From assembly GCF_020215645.1 (NCBI RefSeq), contig NZ_CP084058.1:11710501-11774500 (forward strand): DNA of 64,000 nucleotides. The letters are read 5' to 3'. The stretch is from Nonomuraea gerenzanensis. GTDB lineage: Bacteria > Actinomycetota > Actinomycetes > Streptosporangiales > Streptosporangiaceae. Below are positions 1-14,008 of this stretch, in pieces. The number at the start of each line of letters is the position of its first letter. Position 1 is the first letter of the stretch. Under the pieces are notes generated by a model, which was not told where the DNA came from, did no database searches, and worked only from the letters and a program-made list of their open reading frames with translations. The position numbers and the translations under genes were made by a program.

Positions 1-1
1 G

Positions 2-406
2 CCCGGCGCCCGCGACCGGCTGGAGGGCCTGGTACGCACCCTGCAGGCGGCCGGCGCGCCGGACGTGCCGGTGGCCTACGGCGACTTCACCGCGGCTTCC
101 GGCACCCACGCCATGCAGTGGTTGTTACGCCATGCCCCGGGACTGGACGCCGTCTTCGTCGCCTCCGACCTGATGGCGGCGGGCGCGATCCAGGCCCTGC
201 GCAGAGCGGGACGCAAGGTGCCGGCGGACGTGGCGGTGATCGGGTTCGACGACGCCCCGGTCGCCAGGCACACCGTCCCGGCCCTGACCACGATCCGCCA
301 GCCCGTCGAGGAGCTCGCCACGGTCGCCACCCGGCTGCTCCTCACGGGGGCCGCGGGGATCGACCCCGTACTCCCCACGGAACTGGTCATCCGTGAGTCG
401 GCTTGA
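2..406 (+). CDS. LacI-family transcriptional regulator, C-terminal part (5' end outside window)
   Basis: The reading frame is open from the window edge to a TGA at 404-406, so this is the 3' part of a longer gene. It encodes the sugar-binding half of a LacI/GalR repressor: DAVFVASDLMAAGAI, then VPADVAVIGFDDAP, then LTTIRQPVEE and a terminal LPTELVIRES, all standard for the family. The DNA-binding N-terminus is not in the window. The next genes are cellulases whose promoters carry TGGGAGCGCTCCCA, the operator of the LacI-family cellobiose repressor CebR, so this may be a CebR-type regulator. That link is inference from position. The gene overlaps the start of the downstream kinase by 14 bases. 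Confidence 0.85.
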   Translation, partial: PGARDRLEGLVRTLQAAGAPDVPVAYGDFTAASGTHAMQWLLRHAPGLDAVFVASDLMAAGAIQALRRAGRKVPADVAVIGFDDAPVARHTVPALTTIRQPVEELATVATRLLLTGAAGIDPVLPTELVIRESA

Positions 407-1643
407 GCCTGGGGACATACTGGCCCGCAGGTATCTGTTGCTGGACCCGCTGGCCCGCGGCGGCATGTCGGTCATCTGGCGCGCCTTCGACCAGTCCCTG
501 CACCGGATGATCGCGGTCAAGGTGCTCACGGCCTCGCTGCACACCGACCCGGGAGAGCGGGTCAGCGTGCGCAGCGAGGCCCGCGCCGCCGCCAGGTTCA
601 TCCACCCCGACTCCATCGAGATCTACGACTACGGGGAGACCGTCACCACGGGCGGTGGCGTCGCGGCCTACGTCGTGATGCCGCTGCTCGACGGCACCCC
701 GCTGGCCGAGCGCATCGAGAAGGGGCCGCTGCCCTGGCACGAGGCGGCGGCCATCGCGCTGCGGCTGGCCCGCGTGCTGATGGCCGGGCACGCCCGCGGC
801 CTGGTGCACAGGGACGTCACGGCGGAGAACGTGCTGCTCACCGCCGACGGCCCCAAGCTGCTCGACTTCGGCATCGCGGCGTGGGCCGGCGACCCCGACG
901 ACGACCGCGGCACCCCGCCCTACGTGGCCCCCGAGCGCCTGCTCGGCGCGCCGACCCATCCGGCCGTCGACGTGTACGCCCTCGGCGTGCTGCTGCACAC
1001 CATGCTCACCGGGCGCACGCCGTACCCGGGCACGACGTGGGAGGAGATCGAGGCGGCGCACCGGACCGAGCCGCCACCCCGGGTGCCCGGCGTGCCGTAC
1101 GCGCTGGCCACGCTCTGCCAGCGCTGTCTGGCGCACGAGCCGGAGGACCGCCCGACGGCGGCGCAGATCGTCTCGGGGCTGACCTCCACGCTCGGCACCG
1201 CGACGCTGGGCCGCCACGTGCGGCGCGGGCTCACGGTGGCGAGCTCGGCCGCCCTGGCGCTGTCGGCGCTGCTGTGGTTCCAGCAGACGCCGGCGCCCGA
1301 GCCGCTGCCGAAGCTCGCCCAGCCCACGCCGTCGCCCACGGCCAAGCTGATCGAGAGCACGCCGAGCGCGGTGATCACCGTCGAGCAGGCCGCGGCCGGC
1401 TTCACCACCGTGCTGAAGGCGCGCACCCCGTGCGGCGCCACCGACGACGACGTCGTGCTCGACCTCACCCAGGTGCTCCAGGACGCCGTCACCCCCCGGC
1501 ACGGGCCTTCGGTGCGGTCGGGGACCAGCGGCCTGCGTCAGAAGCTCTCCGACCGTCTCAGGGAGGGCAGGCTCACCCCCGCCTGCCTGAGCGAGCTGGA
1601 GGCGCGGCTGGACGATCTCGACAACGCGCTGCGCCACGATTGA
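393..1643 (+). CDS. Membrane-anchored Ser/Thr protein kinase (PknB/Hanks type)
   Basis: This 416-residue protein has an N-terminal kinase domain. It shows a glycine-rich loop (RGGMSVIW, about 22-29), ATP-binding Lys43 in AVKVL, the catalytic HRD at 139-141 (written HRDVTAENVLL), the DFG motif at 158-160, and APERLLG with DVYALGVLL in the C-lobe, so it should be active. One transmembrane helix spans about 280-296. A Pro/Thr-rich linker and a roughly 100-residue extracytoplasmic tail of unknown role follow. The GTG start at 393 overlaps the LacI-family gene, which suggests translational coupling. Neighbouring cellulases hint at a sensory link to plant polysaccharide, but nothing in the sequence shows a substrate. 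Confidence 0.9.
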   Translation: MSRLEPGDILARRYLLLDPLARGGMSVIWRAFDQSLHRMIAVKVLTASLHTDPGERVSVRSEARAAARFIHPDSIEIYDYGETVTTGGGVAAYVVMPLLDGTPLAERIEKGPLPWHEAAAIALRLARVLMAGHARGLVHRDVTAENVLLTADGPKLLDFGIAAWAGDPDDDRGTPPYVAPERLLGAPTHPAVDVYALGVLLHTMLTGRTPYPGTTWEEIEAAHRTEPPPRVPGVPYALATLCQRCLAHEPEDRPTAAQIVSGLTSTLGTATLGRHVRRGLTVASSAALALSALLWFQQTPAPEPLPKLAQPTPSPTAKLIESTPSAVITVEQAAAGFTTVLKARTPCGATDDDVVLDLTQVLQDAVTPRHGPSVRSGTSGLRQKLSDRLREGRLTPACLSELEARLDDLDNALRHD

Positions 1644-1646
1644 TGA

Positions 1647-1673
1647 GGGGTACGGCAGCACCAGCCGTACCCC
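1647..1673. terminator. Intergenic hairpin between convergent kinase and GH12 genes
   Basis: A perfect 10-bp inverted repeat (GGGGTACGGC / GCCGTACCCC) with a 7-base loop lies directly after the kinase stop codon. It sits between two converging genes and probably stops transcription from both sides. It has no T-tract, as is usual at this GC content. Confidence 0.6.
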
Positions 1674-1720
1674 CCGATCGCGCGGGCGGGGCCCCTCGCA
1701 AAGCGTGCCCGCGCGAGTCC

Positions 1721-3085
1721 TCATGAGCAGGTGTATCCGCTGGGCACCTGCGTGTTCCCGGCGGGCCGCGAGGCCTGGTAGCCGAACGAGGTACTGGCAC
1801 CGGGCGCCAGGCTCCCGTTGTGCGCCAGGCTCCTGACCGTCACCGTGCCGCCGCTGACGGTGTGGGTGGCGTTCCAGATGCCGGTGATCGTGTGGCCGGA
1901 CGGCAGCGGGAAGGTGACGGTCCAGCCGTTCATCGCCGAGGTGCCCCGGTTGGTGACGGTGACCGGCTGGATGACGTACCCGTTGTTCCAGGACGTCTGG
2001 GTGGTGGGCGTGACGGCGCAGCTCCCGCCCCCGGTGCCCGGCTGGGTGGTCACCGTGACGGTGGCCGAGTCGGGCGAGACGTTGCCGGCGGCGTCCCTGG
2101 CCCTGATCCGGTAGCGGTAGGTGGTGGACGGGTTGAGGCCGGTGTCGGTGTAGGAGGTGGCGCTGCCTCCGCCGACCCTGGTGAAGGTGTCGCCGGTCGC
2201 GCGCATGACGTCATACCCGGTCACGCCCACGTTGTCGGTGGAGGCGGCCCAGGTGAGGGTGGCGCTGGAGGAGGTGACGTTCGAGGCCGACGGCGTGCCT
2301 GGGGTGCTCGGCGGGGTCGGGTCGGTGGGGTCGCCGCCCGAGCCGAACGAGAAGGAGTTGACGGCCAGGCCGGTGCCGCCGATCCAGGGCTCGAACCCGG
2401 CCTGCACGCTGGTCAGGTACCACGAGCGCTGGCCGTAACCGCGGCTGACCACGTCCGAGTAGAAGGTGTTGATGGTGAAGTCCAGCGAGGTGGCGGGAGA
2501 GCTGCGCACGTACGAGATCACGTTCCAGCCGATGTTGCCGAACCAGACCTGCCACGTCGCCCCGGCCAGGTTGACGGTGCCGACCTGGGAGCCGATGGGC
2601 TGGATGGAGCCCTGCCTGTTGAGCCAGATCATCAGCTCGGCGCCGGTGTTCTGGCCGTCGGTGCGGGGCGTGGGGTCGAACCACAGGTCGTAGGAGGCGT
2701 TGTAGGTGCCCGAGCCCGGGTACGTCATGCTCACGCTGCTGCGCAGCGCGCCGAAGCCGGAGGCGCTGGCCTGCATGGGCAGGTTGCTGCCGGTGGTGCA
2801 GTTGGCGTAGTGGCAGCCGGCGTAGATCGACGGGTAGCCGGCGGGGGCGCCGCTGGTGGAGTTGTTGTGCGCGGCCTGGGTGACGGTGAAGCCGCCGCTC
2901 TGGTTGACGTCGATGCACTGAGCGGTGCTCGCGCCCCAGACGTTGTTCTGCACGATGTAGCGGTTGCTCTGGATGCTGGTGGAGCCGTACTTCTCGCAGA
3001 TCACCGGCGCGGCCTGGGCCGGCACGGCGAACAGGCCGAGGGCGAGTAACGCCCCGATGATCAGGAAGATGTGCGCGTGCCTCAT
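1721..3085 (-). CDS. Secreted GH12 endoglucanase with FN3 and CBM2
   Basis: This 454-residue secreted beta-1,4-glucanase starts with a signal peptide (MRHAHIFLIIG...AQA, about 25 residues). A GH12 catalytic domain (about 26-245) follows. It has the expected nucleophile Glu in GAELMIWLN and the acid/base Glu in VQAGFEPW. A fibronectin type III domain (about 255-345) and a C-terminal cellulose-binding CBM2 with Cys near both ends and binding Trp residues complete it. ATG 3085 is chosen because GGGAG precedes it and the signal peptide begins there; the open frame runs further upstream. A perfect CebR-type box lies 38 bases upstream of the ATG. GH12 enzymes cleave cellulose, beta-glucan or xyloglucan, and the preference cannot be read from this sequence. 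Confidence 0.92.
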   Translation of the reverse strand: MRHAHIFLIIGALLALGLFAVPAQAAPVICEKYGSTSIQSNRYIVQNNVWGASTAQCIDVNQSGGFTVTQAAHNNSTSGAPAGYPSIYAGCHYANCTTGSNLPMQASASGFGALRSSVSMTYPGSGTYNASYDLWFDPTPRTDGQNTGAELMIWLNRQGSIQPIGSQVGTVNLAGATWQVWFGNIGWNVISYVRSSPATSLDFTINTFYSDVVSRGYGQRSWYLTSVQAGFEPWIGGTGLAVNSFSFGSGGDPTDPTPPSTPGTPSASNVTSSSATLTWAASTDNVGVTGYDVMRATGDTFTRVGGGSATSYTDTGLNPSTTYRYRIRARDAAGNVSPDSATVTVTTQPGTGGGSCAVTPTTQTSWNNGYVIQPVTVTNRGTSAMNGWTVTFPLPSGHTITGIWNATHTVSGGTVTVRSLAHNGSLAPGASTSFGYQASRPAGNTQVPSGYTCS

Positions 3086-3122
3086 GGCGTGTTGCTCCCG
3101 CCTCTCTGACAGGGGAGTGTAG

Positions 3123-3136
3123 TGGGAGCGCTCCCA
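3123..3136. promoter_or_regulatory. CebR-type operator TGGGAGCGCTCCCA
   Basis: This is a perfect 14-bp palindrome identical to the operator consensus of the cellobiose-responsive LacI-family repressor CebR of actinomycetes. It lies between the divergent GH12 and AA10 genes, 38 bases from the GH12 start and about 210 bases from the AA10 start. It most likely controls GH12 and perhaps both. Confidence 0.85.
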
Positions 3137-3237
3137 GCAATCAGCCTCCTTTGGGGTCACGAACAGGGCAAGCACGCCCGACCGCAAATGATCTGGAGCG
3201 GGCCAGGCCACCAGCGGAAACCGTGACCAAGATCGGC

Positions 3238-3248
3238 TGAAAGTTTCA
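3238..3248. promoter_or_regulatory. TGAAAGTTTCA inverted repeat, hemicellulase/cellulase-type box
   Basis: TGAAA and TTTCA are inverted around a single G. The core GAAAGTTTC resembles the GAAAnTTTC palindrome described in actinomycete xylanase promoters. It lies about 100 bases upstream of the AA10 start and recurs upstream of the GH6/GH48 genes. The identity of its regulator is not shown here. Confidence 0.5.
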
Positions 3249-3347
3249 CTCGACGTTGTCGGATCCGCGCCGCCCGTGATTCAATGCGCTGGCCGGGCGG
3301 GCAGGTCGTGGGCAGGTTTCCTCTGTCGGCAGCGCAAGGGAATCCCC

Positions 3348-4409
3348 ATGAAGTTCTTCAAGTCGGCGGCGATCACCGCCGCGTTGGTCCTGATCACCAG
3401 TGTCCTGATGGTCCCCACGCAGGCGCAGGCTCACGGCGTGTCGATGTTCCCCGGCAGCCGTACGTTCCTGTGCTGGCAGGACGGTCTGCGGGACAACGGG
3501 CAGATCCTCCCCTACAACCCCGCGTGCGCCGCTGCGGTCAACCAGAGCGGCGCGACCCCCCTGTACAACTGGTTCGCGGTGCTGCGCTCCGACGGCGCGG
3601 GCCGGACCACCGGATTCATCCCCGACGGTCAGATCTGCAGCGGCGGCACCGGCGGGCCCTATGACTTCTCGGCCTACAACGCGGTCCGCTCCGACTGGCC
3701 GCTGACCCACTTGACCTCCGGGGCGACCATCCAGATGCGGCACAGCAACTGGGCCGAGCACCCCGGCTCCTTCAACTACTACGTCACCAAGAACGGCTGG
3801 AACCCGAACGCGCCGCTGAAGTGGTCGGACCTGGAGCCGTTCGGCAGCGTCACCAACCCGCCCAAGTCCGGCGGCGCCGGTGGGCTCAACTACTACTACT
3901 GGAACGCGCAGCTGCCGTCCGGCAAGAGCGGCCGGCACATCATCTTCACGCACTGGATCCGCTCGGACAGCAACGAGAACTTCTACAGCTGCTCCGACGT
4001 CACCTTCGACGGCGGCAACGGCCAGGTCACCGGGGTCGGCCCCGGCGGCAGCACCCCCGGCCCGTCCCCGACCGTCACGCCCACCGACCCGGTCCCCACG
4101 GGCTCCTGCACGGCCACGTGGAAGGCCACCAACACCGGCTGGGCCGGCCACTTCCAGGGCGAGGTGACCGTGAAGAACACCAGCACCAGCTCGATCAACG
4201 GCTGGACGGTCAAGTGGACCTACAACAACGGTGAGGGCTTCGACGGCTCACCGTGGAACGGCGTGCTGACCACCCAGGCGCCCAACGTCACGGTCAAGAA
4301 CGCCACCTACAACGGGCAGCTCGCGCCGAACGCCTCCACCGCGTTCGGGTTCAACGCGACAGGCTCGGTCCCGGCCACCGCCCCGACCCTGACCTGCACC
4401 AGCCCGTGA
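3348..4409 (+). CDS. AA10 lytic polysaccharide monooxygenase with CBM2
   Basis: This 353-residue secreted copper enzyme oxidatively cleaves crystalline polysaccharide. The signal peptide ends ...TQAQA, so mature protein begins with His29 (HGVSMFPGSR), the N-terminal His required for the copper histidine brace. A His in RHSNWAEHPG is the candidate second ligand. The AA10 domain covers about 29-210. A Pro/Thr linker ([12 protein letters not shown]) and a C-terminal CBM2 (about 240-353) follow, the arrangement of cellulose-active actinomycete AA10 enzymes. ATG 3348 follows AAGGG and starts the signal peptide. The stop codon overlaps the GTG of the next gene, so the two are probably coupled. Confidence 0.93.
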   Translation: MKFFKSAAITAALVLITSVLMVPTQAQAHGVSMFPGSRTFLCWQDGLRDNGQILPYNPACAAAVNQSGATPLYNWFAVLRSDGAGRTTGFIPDGQICSGGTGGPYDFSAYNAVRSDWPLTHLTSGATIQMRHSNWAEHPGSFNYYVTKNGWNPNAPLKWSDLEPFGSVTNPPKSGGAGGLNYYYWNAQLPSGKSGRHIIFTHWIRSDSNENFYSCSDVTFDGGNGQVTGVGPGGSTPGPSPTVTPTDPVPTGSCTATWKATNTGWAGHFQGEVTVKNTSTSSINGWTVKWTYNNGEGFDGSPWNGVLTTQAPNVTVKNATYNGQLAPNASTAFGFNATGSVPATAPTLTCTSP

Positions 4410-4933
4410 CCAAAAGCCGTCGCGGGCTCATCGCGGCGATCGTCACCCTGGCCGGCGTCGTGCTGGCCGGGGTGACGTTCTTCGTTGCCAGGCAGCCGTC
4501 ATCGACGCTGAACGACGAGCTCGCCGCCCAGGTGACCCTGATTCTGGAGCAGGCCTCGCCAGGCGAGCACCACGCCCACGGGCACAGCGGCTTCGAGTCC
4601 CGCGTCGTGTGCGCCGTGGAGCCCTTCGGCACCGAGCCCCCGAACGCCACCGCGCTGGTCGAGGTGCGCTGGGTCTACGCCCGCCACCTGTGCGCGATCA
4701 CCGGGGAGAGCCCCGACTGGGCGGCCTCCGTACGGGCCTCGGGGCCGATCGCCGTGAAGATCGACATCCCGCCGGAGGTGCGGGTGCCCAAGGCCGGGGC
4801 AGGCTATCCGGACCGGGTCAGGCAGCTCATCCCCGAGCGGTACCACACGCTGGCGTTCGAGGAGTTCTCGGACGACGCGGCGATCGAGGCCGCGCGCGAG
4901 CGGTTCGCGCTGGTCTCCTCGACAGCGAAATAG
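4406..4933 (+). CDS. Single-span membrane protein with His-rich motif, coupled to AA10 gene
   Basis: This 175-residue protein of unknown family starts at a GTG that overlaps the AA10 stop codon by four bases (GTGA). The basic N-terminus (VTKSRRG) leads into one transmembrane helix (about 7-25), which would place the rest outside the cell. Shortly after the helix comes GEHHAHGHSGF, with four His in six residues (codons at about 4568-4585), a possible metal site. A few Cys occur further on. Because AA10 enzymes need copper after export, a role in copper delivery or in anchoring is a reasonable guess, but no known chaperone fold is recognised. Confidence 0.7.
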   Translation: MTKSRRGLIAAIVTLAGVVLAGVTFFVARQPSSTLNDELAAQVTLILEQASPGEHHAHGHSGFESRVVCAVEPFGTEPPNATALVEVRWVYARHLCAITGESPDWAASVRASGPIAVKIDIPPEVRVPKAGAGYPDRVRQLIPERYHTLAFEEFSDDAAIEAARERFALVSSTAK

Positions 4934-4950
4934 CCCCCACAAGAGAAAAA

Positions 4951-4986
4951 CGGACGCGGCCGAAGTGGAGGTTTCGGCCGCGTCCG
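4951..4986. terminator. Strong hairpin after the AA10 unit
   Basis: A perfect 14-bp stem (CGGACGCGGCCGAA / TTCGGCCGCGTCCG) with an 8-base loop lies 18 bases after the stop of the His-rich membrane protein. It is preceded by an A-run that would be a T-run for transcription from the other side, so it may also stop the converging GH48-GH9 transcript. Confidence 0.75.
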
Positions 4987-5080
4987 TCCCATCCGGGCGG
5001 GGATGGTTTCGGGCAGGGATTCGATGGGTTAGTGCCTCACCTCCTCATACGCACCTGGTGATCGGGCGGTTCAGTTGGCA

Positions 5081-5110
5081 CCGCCCCCGCCGCGATTGCG
5101 GCGGGGGCGG
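5081..5110. terminator. Hairpin after the GH9 gene
   Basis: A perfect 13-bp GC-only stem (CCGCCCCCGCCGC / GCGGCGGGGGCGG) with loop GATT lies 10 bases beyond the GH9 stop codon. It is positioned to end the GH48-GH9 transcript on the minus strand. Confidence 0.7.
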
Positions 5111-5119
5111 GATCGTGGG

Positions 5120-10842
<5,723 letters not shown>

Positions 10843-10866
10843 GAGGTCTCCATGGGAGTAGGGGTG

Positions 10867-10880
10867 TGGGAGCGCTCCCA
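10867..10880. promoter_or_regulatory. CebR-type operator TGGGAGCGCTCCCA upstream of GH48
   Basis: This perfect 14-bp palindrome, identical to the one before GH12, lies 25 bases upstream of the GH48 GTG. At that distance a bound LacI-family repressor would block the promoter or transcript start of the GH48-GH9 operon. Confidence 0.87.
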
Positions 10881-10964
10881 AAGTGGATTGTGGGTGCCCT
10901 CCGGCGTATGTCAACGGAATGGCGTCGCGGTAACCCTCGTGTTTCCTCTCACCAGGCTGCCCGG

Positions 10965-10979
10965 GATGAAAGTTTCATC
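10965..10979. promoter_or_regulatory. GATGAAAGTTTCATC inverted repeat
   Basis: A 7-bp perfect inverted repeat around a central G contains the same TGAAAGTTTCA as at 3238-3248. It lies midway between the divergent GH48 and GH6 genes and may serve both. The core matches the GAAAnTTTC motif reported in actinomycete xylanase promoters. Confidence 0.55.
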
Positions 10980-11068
10980 CTCGTTCCGGGGCATTCAACG
11001 AGCATGCGGGGCGGTGGACACCTTCCCGGCGGGGGGCCTCTGTACACGGCTCCGATGGCGACACACCA

Positions 11069-11082
11069 TGGGAGCGCTCCCA
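11069..11082. promoter_or_regulatory. CebR-type operator TGGGAGCGCTCCCA upstream of GH6
   Basis: The third identical perfect palindrome lies 27 bases upstream of the GH6 GTG start. Together with the box at 10867-10880, each arm of the GH48/GH6 divergent promoter has its own copy at a similar distance. Confidence 0.87.
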
Positions 11083-11109
11083 GCCATCTAGCACTGGAGA
11101 TGATCGCTC

Positions 11110-13467
11110 GTGAGACTCCACCGCGGCCTTCGCAAATGGGCCGTGACCATGACCGCCGCGAGTGTCGCGGCCTTAGGGCTCGTCGTCGGCCAGACCTCGG
11201 CCGCGAACGCCGCCGTCGCCTGCGACGTGACCTACACAGCCAACTCGTGGACGAGCAGCCCTGGTCAGGGCGGATTCACCGCGAGCATCACGTTGAAGAA
11301 CACCGGTGACCCGCTGACCTCGTGGTCGCTGGCCTTCGACTATCCCACGACCACCCAGAAGTACACCCCGACCGGCTGGGGCGCCAACTGGAGCCAGTCC
11401 GGCACCCGCGTGACCGGCACCAACATGCCCTACAACGGCAACCTGGCCACCGGCGCGTCCGTCTCCATCGGCTTCAACGGCACCTGGTCCGGCACCAACC
11501 CGAACCCGGAGTCGTTCTCCGTCAACAACACCACCTGTGGCGGCACCGGCCCGACCACCCCCTCGGTGGTCACCTCCTCCAGCGCTGTCGCGGTCAACGA
11601 GGGCGGCACCGCCACCTTCACCGCCCGCCTCTCCTCCGCGCCCACCTCGAACGTCACCGTCACCACCGCCCGTACCAGCGGTGACACGGACCTGACCGTC
11701 GGCTCCGGCGCCTCGCTCACCTTCACCCCGAGCAACTGGAGCACCCCGCAGACCGTCACCCTGGCCGCCGCCCAGGACGCCGACACCACCGCGGGCACCG
11801 CCGCCTTCAGCGTCGGCGGCACCGGCGTCACCGGAGTCACGGTCAACGCCACCGAGGTGGACGACGACGCCACCGTCGAGCAGTCGATCGTGGTGACGCC
11901 GACCTCGGTCACCGTCCCCGAGGGCTCGACCGGCACGTTCACCGCGCGCCTGGCCGCCCAGCCCAGCTCCAGCGTGACCGTCACCACGACGGCGGGCAGC
12001 GGTGACAGCAACCTCACCGTCAGCTCCGGCGCCTCGCTGACCTTCACCACGTCGAACTGGAACACCCCGCAGACGGTCACCCTGGCCGCCGCGCAGGACA
12101 CCGACACGACGAACGGCAGCCGCACCTTCACCGTCGCCTCCACCGGCCTGACCTCGCGTACGGTCACCGCCACCGAGGCCGACGACGACGGCGGCCCCAA
12201 CCCCACCCACGTCGAGAACCCGTACGCCGGCGCGACCGGCTACGTGAACCCGAACTGGAGCGCCAAGGCCGCGGCCGAGCCCGGCGGCTCGGCGGTCGCC
12301 AACACCTCCACCGCCGTATGGCTGGACCGCATCGCCGCCATCGCCGGCTCCTCCTCCGCGATGAGCCTGCGCGCCCACCTCGACGAGGCCGTCAGGCAGG
12401 ACGCCGCCAACGGCTCCGCGCCGCTGACCATCCAGATCGTCATCTACAACCTGCCCAACCGCGACTGCTCGGCCCTGGCCTCCAACGGCGAGCTGCTCAT
12501 CGCGCAGGACGGGTTCAACCGCTACAAGAGCGAGTACATCGACCCGATCGCGGCCATCATGCGCGACTCCGCGTACGCCAACCTGCGCATCGTCACGATC
12601 ATCGAGCCGGACTCGCTGCCGAACCTCGTCACCAACATCAACTCCTTCGAGAAGTGCCGTGAGGCCAACGGCGCCGGCGGCTACCGCGACGGCGTCCGGT
12701 ACGCGCTCAACCAGCTGCACGCCATCCCGAACGTCTACACCTACATCGACGCCGCCCACCACGCCTGGCTGGGCTGGGACTCGAACTTCCAGCCGTCGGT
12801 GAACCTCTTCTACGAGACCGTCGCCGGCGCCACCGCCGGGGTGGACAGCGTGGACGGCTTCATCGTCAACACCGCCAACTACTCGGCCACGACCGAGCCG
12901 CACTTCACCATCAACACCACCGTCCCGCCGAACAACACCTCGATCCGTCAGTCCAAGTGGGTGGACTGGAACTGGTACGTGGACGAGCAGAGCTTCGCCA
13001 TCGCCCTGCGCAACGCGCTCATCGCCAAGGGCTTCCGCTCCGGGCTGGGCATGCTGATCGACACCTCGCGCAACGGCTGGGGCGGCAGCGCCCGCCCGAG
13101 CGGGCCGAGCACCTCGACCAACGTGGACGAGTTCGTCAACCAGTCGCGCGTCGACCGGCGCATCCACGCCGGCAACTGGTGCAACCAGAGCGGCGCCGGC
13201 ATGGGCACCCGCCCGACCGCCAGCCCGGCCGCCGGCTTGGACGCCTACGTCTGGATCAAGCCTCCGGGCGAGTCCGACGGCGCCAGCCGCGACATCCCGA
13301 ACGACGAGGGCAAGAAGTTCGACCGGATGTGCGACCCGACGTACACCGGCAACAGCCTCAACGGCAACAACATGTCGGGCGCCAAGGCCGACGCGCCGCT
13401 GTCGGGCCAGTGGTTCTCCGCGCAGTTCAGGGAGCTCCTGGCCAACGCCTACCCGCCCATCAACTGA
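11110..13467 (+). CDS. Secreted GH6 exocellulase (CBM2-Calx-beta x2-GH6)
   Basis: This 785-residue cellobiohydrolase begins with a signal peptide (about 1-35) and an N-terminal CBM2 almost identical to that of the GH48 enzyme. Two Calx-beta-like repeats (about 150-355) follow, then GH6 (about 360-785). Family signatures include VTIIEPDSLPNLV, TYIDAAHHAWLGW and GLDAYVWIKPPGESDG. The long C-terminal part with DRMCDPTY and NNMSGAKADAPLSGQW resembles the Cel6B-type exocellulases. The GTG at 11110 follows GGAG. It acts from the chain end opposite to GH48, so the divergent pair supplies both exo activities. Confidence 0.93.
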   Translation: MRLHRGLRKWAVTMTAASVAALGLVVGQTSAANAAVACDVTYTANSWTSSPGQGGFTASITLKNTGDPLTSWSLAFDYPTTTQKYTPTGWGANWSQSGTRVTGTNMPYNGNLATGASVSIGFNGTWSGTNPNPESFSVNNTTCGGTGPTTPSVVTSSSAVAVNEGGTATFTARLSSAPTSNVTVTTARTSGDTDLTVGSGASLTFTPSNWSTPQTVTLAAAQDADTTAGTAAFSVGGTGVTGVTVNATEVDDDATVEQSIVVTPTSVTVPEGSTGTFTARLAAQPSSSVTVTTTAGSGDSNLTVSSGASLTFTTSNWNTPQTVTLAAAQDTDTTNGSRTFTVASTGLTSRTVTATEADDDGGPNPTHVENPYAGATGYVNPNWSAKAAAEPGGSAVANTSTAVWLDRIAAIAGSSSAMSLRAHLDEAVRQDAANGSAPLTIQIVIYNLPNRDCSALASNGELLIAQDGFNRYKSEYIDPIAAIMRDSAYANLRIVTIIEPDSLPNLVTNINSFEKCREANGAGGYRDGVRYALNQLHAIPNVYTYIDAAHHAWLGWDSNFQPSVNLFYETVAGATAGVDSVDGFIVNTANYSATTEPHFTINTTVPPNNTSIRQSKWVDWNWYVDEQSFAIALRNALIAKGFRSGLGMLIDTSRNGWGGSARPSGPSTSTNVDEFVNQSRVDRRIHAGNWCNQSGAGMGTRPTASPAAGLDAYVWIKPPGESDGASRDIPNDEGKKFDRMCDPTYTGNSLNGNNMSGAKADAPLSGQWFSAQFRELLANAYPPIN

Positions 13468-13517
13468 TTGGACCCGGCCGATCGGGGACCCGCCTGACCC
13501 GGGCCCCCGACCGGCTG

Positions 13518-13544
13518 GAGGGACCCGCCTGACCCGGGTCCCTC
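13518..13544. terminator. Hairpin after GH6
   Basis: A perfect 10-bp stem (GAGGGACCCG / CGGGTCCCTC) with a 7-base loop lies 50 bases after the GH6 stop. A second hairpin follows, so termination here is likely efficient. Confidence 0.65.
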
Positions 13545-13554
13545 AGCTACCGGA

Positions 13555-13583
13555 GGGGGTCCGGGCAGCGTGCCCGGGCCCCC
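13555..13583. terminator. Second hairpin between GH6 and DUF1992 genes
   Basis: A 13-bp stem (GGGGGTCCGGGCA / TGCCCGGGCCCCC, one G-U pair) with a 3-base loop lies 10 bases beyond the end of the minus-strand DUF1992 gene. It probably ends that transcript. Confidence 0.6.
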
Positions 13584-13592
13584 TTCCCGTGC

Positions 13593-13994
13593 TCACCGGC
13601 GCGCCTGGCGCCACTCCGAGACGATCCGCTCCACGTCGAAGGGCACCAGGTTGAGCGGCGGGCCGGGCAGCCCCGTGCGGATCGCCTTCCTGATCCGCTC
13701 GTTGATCTCCTCGACGATCCGCCGCGCCTCGGTCTCCGAGCGCGCCCCGCGCGCCTGGGCCAGCGCCTCCTCGGCGTCCTTGCGCAACGCCAGCGTGGGC
13801 GGCAGCGGCATGGAGAGCCCCTCGCTCTCGACCTTCTGCTTGATCCACCACATCTCGTCGAGGGGCCGCCCCTCCCCGGGCAGCGGCTTGCCCTTGCCGG
13901 GCAGATCCTCGAACGCCCCGCGCTCCTCGGCCTCCCTGATCTGCCGGTCGATCCAGCTCTCGAACGGCATCCCGACCGGCTTGCGTTCGGTCAC
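13593..13994 (-). CDS. DUF1992 (DnaJ-homologue subfamily C28-like) protein
   Basis: This is a 133-residue protein covering the conserved DUF1992 region: ESWIDRQIREAEERGAFEDL, then GKGKPLPGEGRPLDE, WWIKQK and ERIRKAIRTGLPGPPL. These motifs are typical of the family found alone in bacteria and at the end of human DNAJC28. Its biochemical role is unknown. GTG 13994 is chosen for the GAGGAG seven bases before it. It starts 14 bases after the FolP2-like gene, so the two probably share a transcript. Confidence 0.85.
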   Translation of the reverse strand: MTERKPVGMPFESWIDRQIREAEERGAFEDLPGKGKPLPGEGRPLDEMWWIKQKVESEGLSMPLPPTLALRKDAEEALAQARGARSETEARRIVEEINERIRKAIRTGLPGPPLNLVPFDVERIVSEWRQARR

Positions 13995-14008
13995 CTGCGC
14001 ACTCCTCC

